This document shows, one piece after another, positions 45,308 through 54,328 of a DNA stretch of 64,000 bases (position 1 is the stretch's first letter; every line of letters begins with the position of its first letter). A program made the translations under genes and the position numbers. Source of the stretch: Chryseobacterium bernardetii (GTDB lineage Bacteria; Bacteroidota; Bacteroidia; Flavobacteriales; Weeksellaceae); the NCBI RefSeq assembly GCF_003815975.1, contig NZ_CP033932.1:2895501-2959500 (forward strand), read 5' to 3'. The notes under the pieces are model-generated. The model saw nothing but the letters and a program-made list of their open reading frames with translations, was not told the origin of the DNA and ran no database searches.

Positions 45308-45467
45308 TTATTTGTCCGGTACTGGCTGTATGTCTCCCGTATTCATCATGTCGAAAACAGTTGGGAAGAATGTTACAAGAATAAAATAAATAACAATCAT
45401 CAGCACTACTAATGCAAAAAGAATAATTACTAAACTATTCGGCTTGTTTTTCTTTGTTGGTTCCATG
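45308..45467 (-). pseudogene. Small membrane protein gene, frame-shifted in a T6 run
   Basis: From the ATG at 45465-45467 the frame reads MEPTKKNKPNSLVIILF and then loses membrane character at a run of six T (six A on the plus strand, 45416-45421). Skipping one base gives ALVVLMIVIYFILVTFFPTV followed by FDMMNTGDIQPVPDK and a stop at 45308-45310. The joined product would be a 52-residue single-pass membrane protein with a basic, cytoplasmic start. It lies 42 bases downstream of the potassium channel gene on the same strand. It is either a young pseudogene, a slippage-dependent gene or a base-calling error. Confidence 0.55.
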
Positions 45468-45509
45468 ATTTTGTGGTATTTGGTGAATAGATTAAACTAA
45501 TATCCACTA

Positions 45510-46337
45510 TCAAGCTAATTTCTTGCCACACTGTTTGCAGTACCTTGCATCATCATCAATATCTTCATTACCACAACGGTCACATACCTTTTCCAGATTT
45601 TGCCTTTTGTTTCTCATTTCAGCCGTTACAATTCCTGTAGGAACGGCAATAATGGAGTAACCGGCAAGCATCAGTACAACAGCAAAAAATTTTCCCATCG
45701 GGGTAATAGGGGATACATCACCATAGCCCACGGTAGTTACCGTTACTACAGCCCAGTAAATAGATTGCGGAATGGTTTCAAAACCCTGCCGTCCACCTTC
45801 CACCATGAACATAAGAGAACCTACAATCACTGAGAATATGATCAGGAATAAAAGGAATATATAAATCTTTCTGGAGCTGTTTTTTAAGGCCCTTACAATA
45901 AGATAGCCATCATTCATAAAATCCAGTAAATTAAAGATCCTGAAGATTCGCAACATTCTGAGCATTCTGAAGATCAGAAAATATTTGGTTATCGGAAAGA
46001 AAAAACTAAGATAAAACGGAACCAGTGCCAGAAAATCTATGATCCCGAAGAAGCTGAAGATATAATGCTTTTTATTTTTTACTACAGCAATCCGCATAGA
46101 ATATTCCGCTGTAAAGAAAATAGAAATAACCCATTCAAGAACCAGGAATGTGTAATGAAACCTTTTGTCAAGCTTAGGTACACTTTCCATCATTATAATG
46201 GCTGTACTCACAAGAATTAAAGAGAGTAAAGTGATATCGAACAGTTTTCCGAGCCTGGTATCGGAGCGGTAAATAATTCGGTAAAGATATCTTTTCCATA
46301 AATTGTCCTCAGGAACAAGGTTGTGTTCTCTTTCCAT
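45510..46337 (-). CDS. Voltage-gated-type potassium channel with C-terminal zinc ribbon
   Basis: A 275-residue ion channel. Helices S1-S6 are visible, with positively charged S4-like residues in FRMLRMLRIFRIFNLLDFM and the selectivity filter TVTTVGYGDVSP between S5 and S6. The C-terminal cytoplasmic tail has two CxxC pairs (CDRCGNEDIDDDARYCKQCG), a double-Cys zinc ribbon. Potassium selectivity follows from the GYGD filter. The zinc ribbon may help assembly or sensing (inference). A broken small membrane protein gene follows. Confidence 0.92.
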   Translation of the reverse strand: MEREHNLVPEDNLWKRYLYRIIYRSDTRLGKLFDITLLSLILVSTAIIMMESVPKLDKRFHYTFLVLEWVISIFFTAEYSMRIAVVKNKKHYIFSFFGIIDFLALVPFYLSFFFPITKYFLIFRMLRMLRIFRIFNLLDFMNDGYLIVRALKNSSRKIYIFLLFLIIFSVIVGSLMFMVEGGRQGFETIPQSIYWAVVTVTTVGYGDVSPITPMGKFFAVVLMLAGYSIIAVPTGIVTAEMRNKRQNLEKVCDRCGNEDIDDDARYCKQCGKKLA

Positions 46338-46586
46338 TTTAATGGTTTTATTTCACGGTGAAGTTAATAATTTCTGTCAAGTAGCGGGTAAAGATAGGAT
46401 TGTTAAAAGAAACATACAAATGTTAATGAATTTTCTTTCATTAAAAAGTGAATTATATGTATTTAAAATACTGTTTTTCAATTGTTTGTATTTAATAAAA
46501 TACGAATAAAATATGACATATAAAAATTTATTTTTTAACATATTTTTGGTTTTAGTTTGTAATTTTATTTTACAAAACCTACGATC

Positions 46587-47435
46587 ATGATAAGAATATT
46601 AACTTCGTTAATGCCAATGTTCATATATGGTTTTGTATGTGGACAGGTTGGTATTAATACTACCACTCCAAATGGAGGAGCAGTATTGGATATTGTTTCT
46701 AATCAGAAAGGTATTCTCATTCCCCGGCTTACAGATACAGACAGGGATACATATTTGGCTGATAATATTGCATCAACAGTGCCCCCTGCAGGCGTTGTGA
46801 ATGCTAACCTCGTTGCAGGAACTCTAATTTTTAATAAGACAACCAATAATTTCCAGTATTGGGATGGTACCCTCTGGAGACAGCTTTTTGTTCCCACATC
46901 TTCCCAGGCTGGTAATGACGGTGTCGTTAAGGTGAATTCTGGAAACGCAAATGTAAAACCTACGCTTAACTTAGTAGCATCAGGAAATGGATATGGAACA
47001 AGACAACAGGTAGTGTATACCACCCCGTTGGTCTTTGCATCCAGTCCTACTACAAGCTGGCCGGAAACTACAGTTCCGTTTCCCGGTGTTACTTCAAATA
47101 TCTATATCGCTGCTACCAATAAGTGGAGAGAAAATGAAATCTATGGCCAGGTTCATGTCTGGAGGCTGATTGCTAATATTATGCCCAATTCCAATTCTTT
47201 AGGATCTGTAAAAGCAACATTCAAAAACCCTGATTCAGGATTTGAAGTTAACTCTATTCAGCTTGTACCAAGTGGCTCTAATGGAATAGGTAATCTTCTT
47301 ACCTTTTATTTCTATACCATTGCTGACCCTGCAAGTCTTGATCCCGGACGAGGGTATCAGCTCTTTATGGAGTCAGATATAAACTGTGACGTGCAGATAG
47401 AATCCTTTACGAGAGTATCCATGTTTAAAGATTAA
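46587..47435 (+). CDS. Secreted protein with VGINTTTP start, unknown function
   Basis: A 282-residue exported protein. The signal peptide (about 1-20) is followed by QVGINTTTPNGGAVLDIVSN and KGILIPRLTDTDRD, the opening found in many Flavobacteriia surface proteins that resemble phage tail-fibre heads. The central region (NNFQYWDGTLWRQL) fits this type. The remaining 170 residues are a beta-rich domain without a known relative. There is no T9SS tail. Such proteins are often surface-exposed, and the role is unknown. Confidence 0.75.
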   Translation: MIRILTSLMPMFIYGFVCGQVGINTTTPNGGAVLDIVSNQKGILIPRLTDTDRDTYLADNIASTVPPAGVVNANLVAGTLIFNKTTNNFQYWDGTLWRQLFVPTSSQAGNDGVVKVNSGNANVKPTLNLVASGNGYGTRQQVVYTTPLVFASSPTTSWPETTVPFPGVTSNIYIAATNKWRENEIYGQVHVWRLIANIMPNSNSLGSVKATFKNPDSGFEVNSIQLVPSGSNGIGNLLTFYFYTIADPASLDPGRGYQLFMESDINCDVQIESFTRVSMFKD

Positions 47436-47456
47436 ATTATATTACTCTTTTATGCT

Positions 47457-47485
47457 AAAGCCGGTCTTTATCTGCCGGCTTTTTT
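47457..47485 (+). terminator. Terminator after the VGINT secreted protein
   Basis: AAAGCCGG (47457-47464) and CCGGCTTT (47475-47482) with a T run. Confidence 0.88.
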
Positions 47486-47552
47486 GTTGGGTAGAATTTT
47501 TCTGAATCTTTCTAAAATTAATATCTTCGCTGTAATTGTAAAATATAGACAA

Positions 47553-48650
47553 ATGAAGCTAAGAACTGTAATTTCAAAGATAGAAGAGGAAATAAGTATC
47601 AGACAGGCAGAAGATTTTGATAACGTTGGGCTTTTGTGTGGAGTTCCCGATCGTGATGTGTCCGGAATTCTCGTTTGCCATGATGCATTGGAAAATGTGG
47701 TGGATGAAGCTATAAAGAAAAACTGCAACCTGATCGTATGTTTTCATCCTATTATTTTTTCGGGGCTGAAATCTTTAACCGGGAAAAATTATGTAGAAAG
47801 AGCTGTTTTAAAAGCTATTGAAAATAAAATTGCCATTTATGCCATTCATACGGCTTTTGATAATGATTTCTTTGGAGTAAATCATGGTATTTGCCGTCAG
47901 CTGGGATTAAAGAATATGAAAATTCTTCAGCCTAAAGAAAATAACCTCAAGCAACTGACTGTTTTTGTCCCTAAAGATTATTCGGAAAAGGTAAAAGAAG
48001 CAATGTTCTCTGCCGGAGCCGGAAGTATAGGATTTTATGACGAATGCAGTTTTACTGTTAACGGAAAGGGTACATTCAGACCTGTTGAAGGTTCAAATCC
48101 GTTTTCCGGACAACAGAACATCAGGGAAAATGCCGATGAGGATATGATTTCCGTTATTTTTGAAGGATTTAAACAGGGCCAGATCGTAAGCGCAATGAAA
48201 ACGGCACATCCATATGAAGAAGTTGCTCATCAGATATACAGTCTCGATAATAAAAATCATCATGTTGGTTTGGGAATGTATGGTGAACTGGAAGAAGAAA
48301 TGGATGAAAAAGATTTCTTAAGATTTGTAAAAGAGAAATTCGGTCTAGAAGTCATTAAACATTCCGCTTTTAATAACAAAAAAATTAAAAGAGTAGGGGT
48401 ACTGGGTGGTTCCGGAGCCAGTGGAATACGTTCTGCAGTTTCCAAAAAATGTGATGCTTACCTTACCGGAGATCTGAAATACCATGACTATTTTTTAGCC
48501 GAGTCCAAAATGCTGATCTGTGATATAGGGCATTATGAATCAGAACAATTTGTAACTCAACAATTATTTGAAATTTTATCACAAAAATTTAGTACATTTG
48601 CAATTTCAAAATCTATTGAAAAAACAAACCCAGTAAATTATTTCATTTAA
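47553..48650 (+). CDS. Nif3-like dinuclear metal-centre protein
   Basis: A 365-residue member of the NIF3/YbgI (GTP cyclohydrolase 1 type 2-like) family. It has FDNVGLLCG near the start, VCFHPIIFSGLKSLTGK, AIYAIHTAFDND, then the PII-like inserted domain (about 130-230) and the second half with LTGDLKYHDYFLA and DIGHYESEQF. His and Glu/Asp of these motifs bind the metal pair. The true activity is unsettled. The ATG at 47553 is preferred over one 23 codons upstream, because that extension overlaps the terminator and a -7-like TATCTTCG (47522-47529). The next gene begins two bases after the stop, so they are co-transcribed. Confidence 0.92.
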   Translation: MKLRTVISKIEEEISIRQAEDFDNVGLLCGVPDRDVSGILVCHDALENVVDEAIKKNCNLIVCFHPIIFSGLKSLTGKNYVERAVLKAIENKIAIYAIHTAFDNDFFGVNHGICRQLGLKNMKILQPKENNLKQLTVFVPKDYSEKVKEAMFSAGAGSIGFYDECSFTVNGKGTFRPVEGSNPFSGQQNIRENADEDMISVIFEGFKQGQIVSAMKTAHPYEEVAHQIYSLDNKNHHVGLGMYGELEEEMDEKDFLRFVKEKFGLEVIKHSAFNNKKIKRVGVLGGSGASGIRSAVSKKCDAYLTGDLKYHDYFLAESKMLICDIGHYESEQFVTQQLFEILSQKFSTFAISKSIEKTNPVNYFI

Positions 48651-48652
48651 AT

Positions 48653-49429
48653 ATGGCAAAAACCAACGATATTTCAGTTGAAGAAAAATTAAGAGCTTTA
48701 TACGATTTACAGATCATTGATTCAAGATTGGATGAAATCCGAAATACTAGAGGAGAATTGCCAATTGAAGTTGAAGATCTTGAAATTGAAATTGAAGGTC
48801 TTGAAAAGAGAGCTGAAAAATTTCATGCAGACATCAAAGATCAGGAAGATCAGATCAAAACAAAGCATGAAGTGATTAACCATGCAAAAACTTTAATTGA
48901 GAAATACAAATCTCAGCAGGATAATGTAAGAAACAATAAAGAGTTTGAAGCATTAGGAAAAGAAATGGAATTCCAGGATCTGGAAATTCAGCTTGCTGAA
49001 AAAAGAATTAAAGAATTCGGAGCTAAAATTGCTCACAAAAACGAAACTTTAAGCGAGTTGAATGCAAAGATCAACGATTTGAAAAACCACCTGAAATTCA
49101 AGAAAGAAGAGTTAGAAGGTCTTATTTCTGAAACTCAAAAAGAAGAAGAATACTTATTAGAGCAGTCTAAAGAATTCGCAGGTAAGATTGATGAAAGATT
49201 ATTAGCTTCTTATAACAGAATCAGAACAAACTCAATCAATGGTCTTGCTGTAGTAGGATTAGAGAGAGGAGCTCCAAAAGGATCTTTCTTCACTATTCCA
49301 CCACAAAAGCAAATGGAAATTGCCCAGAGAAAGAAAATCATTATTGATGAGCATTCCGGGAAAATTCTTGTTGACGATGAGTTGGTAATGGAAGAAAACG
49401 AAAAAATGAAATCTGTAATTAAATTCTAA
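48653..49429 (+). CDS. Coiled-coil zinc-ribbon family protein (DUF164-like) without its cysteines
   Basis: A 258-residue protein. Residues 10-180 are a long coiled coil (LRALYDLQIIDSRLDEIRNT, later IEIEGLEKRAEKFHADIKDQ). The C-terminal part has RIRTNSINGLAVVGLERGAP, then FFTIPPQKQMEIAQRKKII and DEHSGKILVDDELV. In relatives this region is a four-Cys zinc ribbon (a CGGC-like pair and CEHCGR). Here the four positions read PKGS and DEHSGK, so all Cys are gone. The fold recalls the CT398/HP0958 family, which bind RNA or flagellar/secretion partners elsewhere. It is directly downstream of the Nif3-like gene, a common pairing in bacteria. Confidence 0.88.
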   Translation: MAKTNDISVEEKLRALYDLQIIDSRLDEIRNTRGELPIEVEDLEIEIEGLEKRAEKFHADIKDQEDQIKTKHEVINHAKTLIEKYKSQQDNVRNNKEFEALGKEMEFQDLEIQLAEKRIKEFGAKIAHKNETLSELNAKINDLKNHLKFKKEELEGLISETQKEEEYLLEQSKEFAGKIDERLLASYNRIRTNSINGLAVVGLERGAPKGSFFTIPPQKQMEIAQRKKIIIDEHSGKILVDDELVMEENEKMKSVIKF

Positions 49430-49449
49430 TTATTGATTTTCAACAATAC

Positions 49450-49482
49450 AAAAAGCTGTTTCATTTTGAGGCAGCTTTTTTT
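49450..49482 (+). terminator. Terminator after the coiled-coil gene
   Basis: AAAAAGCTG (49450-49458) and CAGCTTTTT (49472-49480), with a T run. Confidence 0.85.
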
Positions 49483-49624
49483 ATGTAAACACGAATACCA
49501 CTTATCTACGGCAATTGAAAAGATTACATTAGAAAAATTTGCGTAATCTGAAATCCGTGAGGGTAAAATTTAATAGAAACAGGTTTCTGTTAAGCCATCT
49601 ATCCATGATGATTAAAACACACAA

Positions 49625-49651
49625 AAAAGCCGCTTTATTGGAGCGGCTTTT
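49625..49651 (-). terminator. Terminator after the acyl-CoA ligase gene
   Basis: Ten-base perfect stem AAAAGCCGCT (49625-49634) and AGCGGCTTTT (49642-49651). It lies seven bases after the minus-strand stop at 49658. Confidence 0.88.
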
Positions 49652-49657
49652 ATTTTT

Positions 49658-51436
49658 CTAATTCTGATGATCATACATTTTATTATAGAGGGCAATAAAT
49701 TTTTCTTTTATCGCTTTTCTCTTCAGTTTCAGTGTGGGAGTCAGAAGTCCGGATTCAATGCTCCAAACTTCGGGAGTCAGCTCAATCTTTTTAATTTTCT
49801 CCCAGTTTCCAAGGTGTTCATTAATTCCATTAATCTCTTTTTCAATTCTCTGCTTCAGTTCCTGACTTTTAGCAATTTCTTCAGGAGTAGAGCCAATGTT
49901 GAGGTTATTTCTCATCGCCCAGCTTTTTGCGAACTCAAAATCAGGCTGTACCAGAGCACATGGCATTTTCTCACCATCACCTACTACCATGATCTGCTCA
50001 ATGAATTTTGAAGCTTTAGCTAAGTTTTCAATGGTTTGAGGTGCAATATATTTTCCACCGGATGTTTTGAACATTTCTTTTTTACGGTCAGTAATCTGTA
50101 GGAAACCATCGCTGTCAATGTGCCCGATATCTCCTGTCTTAAAGAAACCGTCTTCAGTAAATGCTTCTTTGGTCATTTCTTCATTCTGGAAATAACCTTT
50201 AAACACTGAAGGTCCTTTTACTGTAATTTCACCGTCTTCCTGAATCTTTACCTGTAAGTTATCCAAAGGAATTCCAACAGTTCCCACTTTCATTTTTTCA
50301 AAGCTGTTTACAGAAATTACAGGTGAGGTTTCTGTTAAGCCATATCCCTCTAAAATAGGGACTCCCGCGTTCTGGAACATTAAGTTCAGTCTTGTAGACA
50401 AGGCTGCAGATCCGGAAACCAAAGTGATGATTTCGCCACCCAGCCCTTCTCTCCATTTTGAGAATACCAGCTTGTCGGCTATCAGTTCCTGAATGCCCGA
50501 TGGTTTGGAGACAGACTTCTTTTTAGTAATTAAATTTAAAGCCCAGAAGAATATTTTTGATTTTAAACCTCCGGCAGAAGAACCGGTATTGTAGATCTTA
50601 TCATATACTTTTTCTACCAGTCTGGGTACTACTGTCATGTAATGAGGTTTCACTTCTTTTACATTTTCACCCATTTTTTCAATACTTTCAGCGAAGTAAA
50701 TAGAAAAACCGTTGTATTGATAAAGATAGAATAGCATTCTTTCAAAAATGTGACAGATAGGAAGGAAGCTTAACGCTCTTGTTTCCTTATAATCAAGGCT
50801 CTTTTTCTTGGGAATCCTTGGGATAGATCCCAGGACATTGGAAACTATATTATTATGGGTAAGCATTACTCCTTTAGGTCTTCCTGTAGTTCCTGAAGTG
50901 TAAATAATGGTAGCTAAATCTTCCGTATTAATAGCATTGGAAAGATCTTCCACTTCAATTTGGGTAGATTCATCCTCGCCAAGATCAAGAATTTCACTCC
51001 AGTTGGCAGCACCGCTTATTTTATCAAAAGTAAAGATTCCCTGTAAAGTTGGAATGTTGTGCTTTACCTTCATTACCTTATTGAGTAACTCTTTATCTGA
51101 AACAAAACAATATTGTATTTCTGCATTATTGAAGATAAATTCATAATCTTCCGGAGAAATACTTGGATAAACCGGTACCGAAACAACACCAATCTGGGAA
51201 AGCCCGAAATCCATTATTGCCCACTCTGTACGGGAATTGGTGGTAATCAAAGCGATCTTATCACCCGGTTTTATACCTAACTTCAGTAACCCTCTGGATA
51301 TCTTATTTCCTTCATTAATAAACTCCTGTGTAGAAGTTTTTTTCCATTCACCATGATATTTCGTTGCAAACATATCCGTTTTAGGATATTTTTCTAAAGC
51401 GTAGTGCGGAATATCGAATAATCTCTTGATCGTCAT
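49658..51436 (-). CDS. Long-chain fatty-acid-CoA ligase (AMP-forming)
   Basis: A 592-residue adenylate-forming enzyme that activates fatty acids with ATP and CoA for beta-oxidation or lipid synthesis. It has the AMP-binding motif IIYTSGTTGRPKGVMLTHNN, GYGLTETSPVISVNS, and FFKTGDIGHIDSDGFLQITD. The C-terminal Lys-bearing motif lies near LLTPTLKLKRKAIKEKF. The length fits the bacterial FACS/FadD15-like class. It is divergent from the acyl-CoA dehydrogenase gene, so the two together point to fatty-acid breakdown. Confidence 0.92.
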   Translation of the reverse strand: MTIKRLFDIPHYALEKYPKTDMFATKYHGEWKKTSTQEFINEGNKISRGLLKLGIKPGDKIALITTNSRTEWAIMDFGLSQIGVVSVPVYPSISPEDYEFIFNNAEIQYCFVSDKELLNKVMKVKHNIPTLQGIFTFDKISGAANWSEILDLGEDESTQIEVEDLSNAINTEDLATIIYTSGTTGRPKGVMLTHNNIVSNVLGSIPRIPKKKSLDYKETRALSFLPICHIFERMLFYLYQYNGFSIYFAESIEKMGENVKEVKPHYMTVVPRLVEKVYDKIYNTGSSAGGLKSKIFFWALNLITKKKSVSKPSGIQELIADKLVFSKWREGLGGEIITLVSGSAALSTRLNLMFQNAGVPILEGYGLTETSPVISVNSFEKMKVGTVGIPLDNLQVKIQEDGEITVKGPSVFKGYFQNEEMTKEAFTEDGFFKTGDIGHIDSDGFLQITDRKKEMFKTSGGKYIAPQTIENLAKASKFIEQIMVVGDGEKMPCALVQPDFEFAKSWAMRNNLNIGSTPEEIAKSQELKQRIEKEINGINEHLGNWEKIKKIELTPEVWSIESGLLTPTLKLKRKAIKEKFIALYNKMYDHQN

Positions 51437-51804
51437 GATTTTTTAAATAATTTATAAAGAAATCTAAATATAAGCATTTTTTTTAATTGTATACATCTGA
51501 AACAGATAATTGGAGATAAGTTGAATGTGTACCATAACAGTTTTTGTTGAAAACGGCTCTGGAAGCCATATAAGCGGATTATCACAATCCTGCCACACCA
51601 GAAATATTCATTCTTTATTAACAGATTTTGCCGGGAACTCCAATAATCATTTTACAGGCTGTAATATCGTAAAATATAGCTTGCCGGACTCTGCGTCCCG
51701 AACCTCTCACATCTCCCTTTCTGTCAGCCTTTTTCCTGCTTTTAATTTATTTTTTCAGATTTGCTTAAAAAGTGTAAATTTACGGCTATCTAATTATTTT
51801 TTTT
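51437..51804. other. Intergenic stretch between divergent lipid genes
   Basis: About 370 bases between the acyl-CoA ligase and acyl-CoA dehydrogenase genes. The middle part (about 51550-51740) is less AT-rich than the usual spacers here. A 96-codon frame on the plus strand (51525-51815) runs into the dehydrogenase gene but has no recognisable family or signal. No tRNA or riboswitch fold was convincing. The control regions of both genes should lie here. Confidence 0.4.
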
Positions 51805-52944
51805 ATGGACTTTAATTTATCGGAAGAACAGCTGATGATTCAGCAGGCGGCAAGAGACTTTGCACAGAATGAACTATTACCTGGAGTTATTGAAAGAGAC
51901 CGCGACCAGAAATTCCCTGTAGAGCAGGTGAAAAAAATGGGAGAAATGGGGCTTTTGGGAATGATGGTGGATCCTAAATACGGTGGTGCAGGTATGGACA
52001 GCGTTTCTTATGTGCTGGCAATGGAAGAAATTGCAAAAGTAGACGCTTCTGCAGCGGTTGTAATGTCTGTAAACAATTCATTGGTTTGTGCAGGTCTTGA
52101 AAAATTTGCTTCCGAAGAGCAAAAAGTAAAATATCTTACTCCATTGGCAAGCGGACAGGTTATTGGAGCATTCGCTTTATCTGAGCCGGAAGCAGGTTCT
52201 GATGCAACGTCTCAGAAAACTACTGCTGAAGACAAAGGAGATTACTATCTTTTAAATGGTATTAAAAACTGGATTACTAACGGTGGAACTGCTACTTACT
52301 ATATCGTAATTGCACAGACTGATCCTGAGAAAAAACATAAAGGAATCAATGCTTTCATTGTAGAAAGAGGTTGGGAAGGTTTTGAAATCGGACCAAAAGA
52401 AGATAAACTGGGAATCAGAGGAAGTGATACACACTCTTTGATCTTCAACAATGTAAAAGTGCCGAAAGAAAACAGAATTGGTGCAGATGGTTTTGGTTTC
52501 AATTTTGCAATGGCTGTACTGAACGGTGGTAGAATTGGTATCGCTTCTCAGGCATTAGGTATTGCTTCTGGAGCTTACGAATTGGCTTTGAAATATGCTA
52601 AAACAAGAAAAGCATTCAAAACTGAGATCATCAACCACCAGGCTATCGCATTCAAATTAGCTGATATGGCAACTCAGATCACTGCGGCAAGAATGTTATG
52701 TTTCAAAGCAGCTTGTGAGAAAGATGCCGGAAAAGATATCTCTGAAAGCGGAGCTATGGCAAAACTATACTCTTCTCAGGTAGCAATGGATACTACTATT
52801 GAAGCAGTACAGATCCATGGTGGATACGGATATGTGAAAGAATACCACGTAGAAAGACTAATGAGAGATGCGAAAATCACTCAGATCTACGAAGGAACGT
52901 CTGAAATTCAGAAAATCGTGATCTCAAGAAGTATCGCAAAATAA
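51805..52944 (+). CDS. Acyl-CoA dehydrogenase
   Basis: A 379-residue flavoenzyme that introduces the first double bond into acyl-CoA. It begins MDFNLSEEQLMIQQAARDFA and has FALSEPEAGSDATSQKTTA, GINAFIVERGWEGFEIG, and the C-terminal QIHGGYGYVKEYHVERLMRD and ITQIYEGTSEIQKIVISRSI. The catalytic Glu is expected in YEGTSE. Short- or branched-chain substrates are typical for this type (inference). It lies upstream of a small membrane protein gene. Confidence 0.95.
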   Translation: MDFNLSEEQLMIQQAARDFAQNELLPGVIERDRDQKFPVEQVKKMGEMGLLGMMVDPKYGGAGMDSVSYVLAMEEIAKVDASAAVVMSVNNSLVCAGLEKFASEEQKVKYLTPLASGQVIGAFALSEPEAGSDATSQKTTAEDKGDYYLLNGIKNWITNGGTATYYIVIAQTDPEKKHKGINAFIVERGWEGFEIGPKEDKLGIRGSDTHSLIFNNVKVPKENRIGADGFGFNFAMAVLNGGRIGIASQALGIASGAYELALKYAKTRKAFKTEIINHQAIAFKLADMATQITAARMLCFKAACEKDAGKDISESGAMAKLYSSQVAMDTTIEAVQIHGGYGYVKEYHVERLMRDAKITQIYEGTSEIQKIVISRSIAK

Positions 52945-52965
52945 AAAATTAACAAAACACACACT

Positions 52966-53331
52966 ATGAAAAAATCTTTGTGGATCACCCTCGGTGTCGT
53001 ACTGCTATTGTTAGGAGTATTTGTATGGTATAAGTTCTTCTTTGTATTTGGAGAAGGCGTAAAATCCGGATACCTGAATTATGCCATGAAAAAAGGCTAT
53101 ATCTTCAAGACGTATGAAGGTAAACTGATTCAGGAAGGTTTTGGAAAAGGAAAAACAGGCGGTATTACAAGCTATGAGTTTGAGTTCTCTGTAGATGACC
53201 CTGAAGTTTTCAAGCAATTGGAAAACAACAGTGGCAAAACCTTTGACCTCCATTATAAAGAATACAATGGCGCTCTTCCGTGGAGAGGAAACACAAAATT
53301 TGTCGTAGACAGAGTAGTGAACATGAAATAA
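52966..53331 (+). CDS. Hypothetical single-pass membrane protein
   Basis: A 121-residue protein with one N-terminal membrane segment (LWITLGVVLLLLGVFVWYKF) and a soluble beta-rich remainder (GYIFKTYEGKLIQEGFGKGK, FDLHYKEYNGALPWRGNTKF). It is likely anchored in the inner membrane with its domain in the periplasm. Homologues in this group have sometimes been labelled 6-phosphogluconate dehydrogenase; nothing in the sequence supports that. It lies 21 bases after the acyl-CoA dehydrogenase stop. Confidence 0.75.
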   Translation: MKKSLWITLGVVLLLLGVFVWYKFFFVFGEGVKSGYLNYAMKKGYIFKTYEGKLIQEGFGKGKTGGITSYEFEFSVDDPEVFKQLENNSGKTFDLHYKEYNGALPWRGNTKFVVDRVVNMK

Positions 53332-53334
53332 TAT

Positions 53335-53362
53335 AAAAGGCTTCCGTTTGGAGGCCTTTTTT
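53335..53362 (+). terminator. Terminator after the small membrane protein
   Basis: AAAAGGCTTCC pairs with GGAGGCCTTTT (one G-U), loop GTTT, then T residues. Confidence 0.88.
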
Positions 53363-53501
53363 ATGAGTAATGAATGATGGATGTAAGTCTCAATACGGGT
53401 ATTTTTATTAAACAGTTTCAATACATTTCTCTTCACAAAAAATCTGTAGTTAAAACAAAAATCCACCCTTAAGTAGACTGCACCCAAAAGTTTAGACAAA
53501 A

Positions 53502-54287
53502 TTAAACAATATTATAATAAAGAGTTCGGTACATTACCGGGCTCTTTCCTTTTAGATTGAGTCTTATCCTGTCGTGGTTGTAATAATTAATGTATTCTTT
53601 TATTTCTTTTTTAAGTTCATCAATTGTTCTAAATTTCTTGGTGTAGAACATCTCAGATTTTAACGTCCCGAAGAAATTCTCTATCACAGCATTGTCCAGG
53701 CAGTTTCCTTTTCTGGACATACTTTGGATGATTCCTTTTTCTTTCAAAAGCATCTGATAGGCTTTCATCTGATATTGCCAGCCTTGATCCGAGTGGAGAA
53801 TGATGTTTTCTGTATTTTTGATTTTACTGAAGCTTTTCTTTAACATATTAATAACCTGAATAAAGACAGGTCTCTCCGATATATCGTAACTGATGATCTC
53901 TCCGTTATAAAGGTCAATTATCGGGGATAGGTACAGTTTGTTTCCAGAGACATTGAACTCCGTCACATCAGTTGCCCATTTCCTGTTAGGTTGGTCTGTC
54001 TTGAAGTTCCTCTCCAAAACATTCGGTGCTATACTGCCTTGTTCGCCTCTATAGGACTTGTATTTCCTGACCCTTATGATGCTTTTGAGTCCCAGAACTT
54101 TCATTAGTTTCATGACTGTCTTGTGATTGATGATAATTCCTTTTTCTTTCATTACCAAAGTGATGCGACGGTATCCAAAACGTCCTTTGTGCTTGTGATA
54201 GATCTGCCTTATCAGGGTCTTGATGTCTGAATATTTATCATTCTTCTGAAGCATTTTCTGATGGTAATAGAAACTGCTCCTGGCCAT
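53502..54287 (-). CDS. IS3-type transposase OrfB (DDE integrase domain)
   Basis: A 261-residue catalytic part. The rve integrase core has Asp in RKWATDVTEFNVSGN, Asp in IILHSDQGWQYQMKAY and Glu in NAVIENFFGTLKSEMF. The N-terminal HTH_21-type part is MARSSFYYHQKMLQKNDKYS. The frame is open upstream of the ATG and joins orfA through a -1 frameshift at 54380-54386, so the natural product is most likely a 451-residue OrfAB. Confidence 0.95.
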   Translation of the reverse strand: MARSSFYYHQKMLQKNDKYSDIKTLIRQIYHKHKGRFGYRRITLVMKEKGIIINHKTVMKLMKVLGLKSIIRVRKYKSYRGEQGSIAPNVLERNFKTDQPNRKWATDVTEFNVSGNKLYLSPIIDLYNGEIISYDISERPVFIQVINMLKKSFSKIKNTENIILHSDQGWQYQMKAYQMLLKEKGIIQSMSRKGNCLDNAVIENFFGTLKSEMFYTKKFRTIDELKKEIKEYINYYNHDRIRLNLKGKSPVMYRTLYYNIV

Positions 54288-54328
54288 ACCTGTACAATCC
54301 AGCAGGACTGACAGGTCATATTTTTGCC

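Noticed and set aside
49581..50343. 18-base match AGGTTTCTGTTAAGCCAT at 49581 and 50326
   Set aside because: A single short match between a spacer and the acyl-CoA ligase gene; chance in AT-rich DNA cannot be excluded and no longer similarity surrounds it.
52966..53331. Annotation of the small membrane protein as 6-phosphogluconate dehydrogenase
   Set aside because: No NADP-binding or catalytic motif is present and the protein is only 121 residues.
53011..53499. 162-codon minus-strand frame reaching the IS3 left end
   Set aside because: It is antisense to a small membrane protein gene and its terminator, with no homology.
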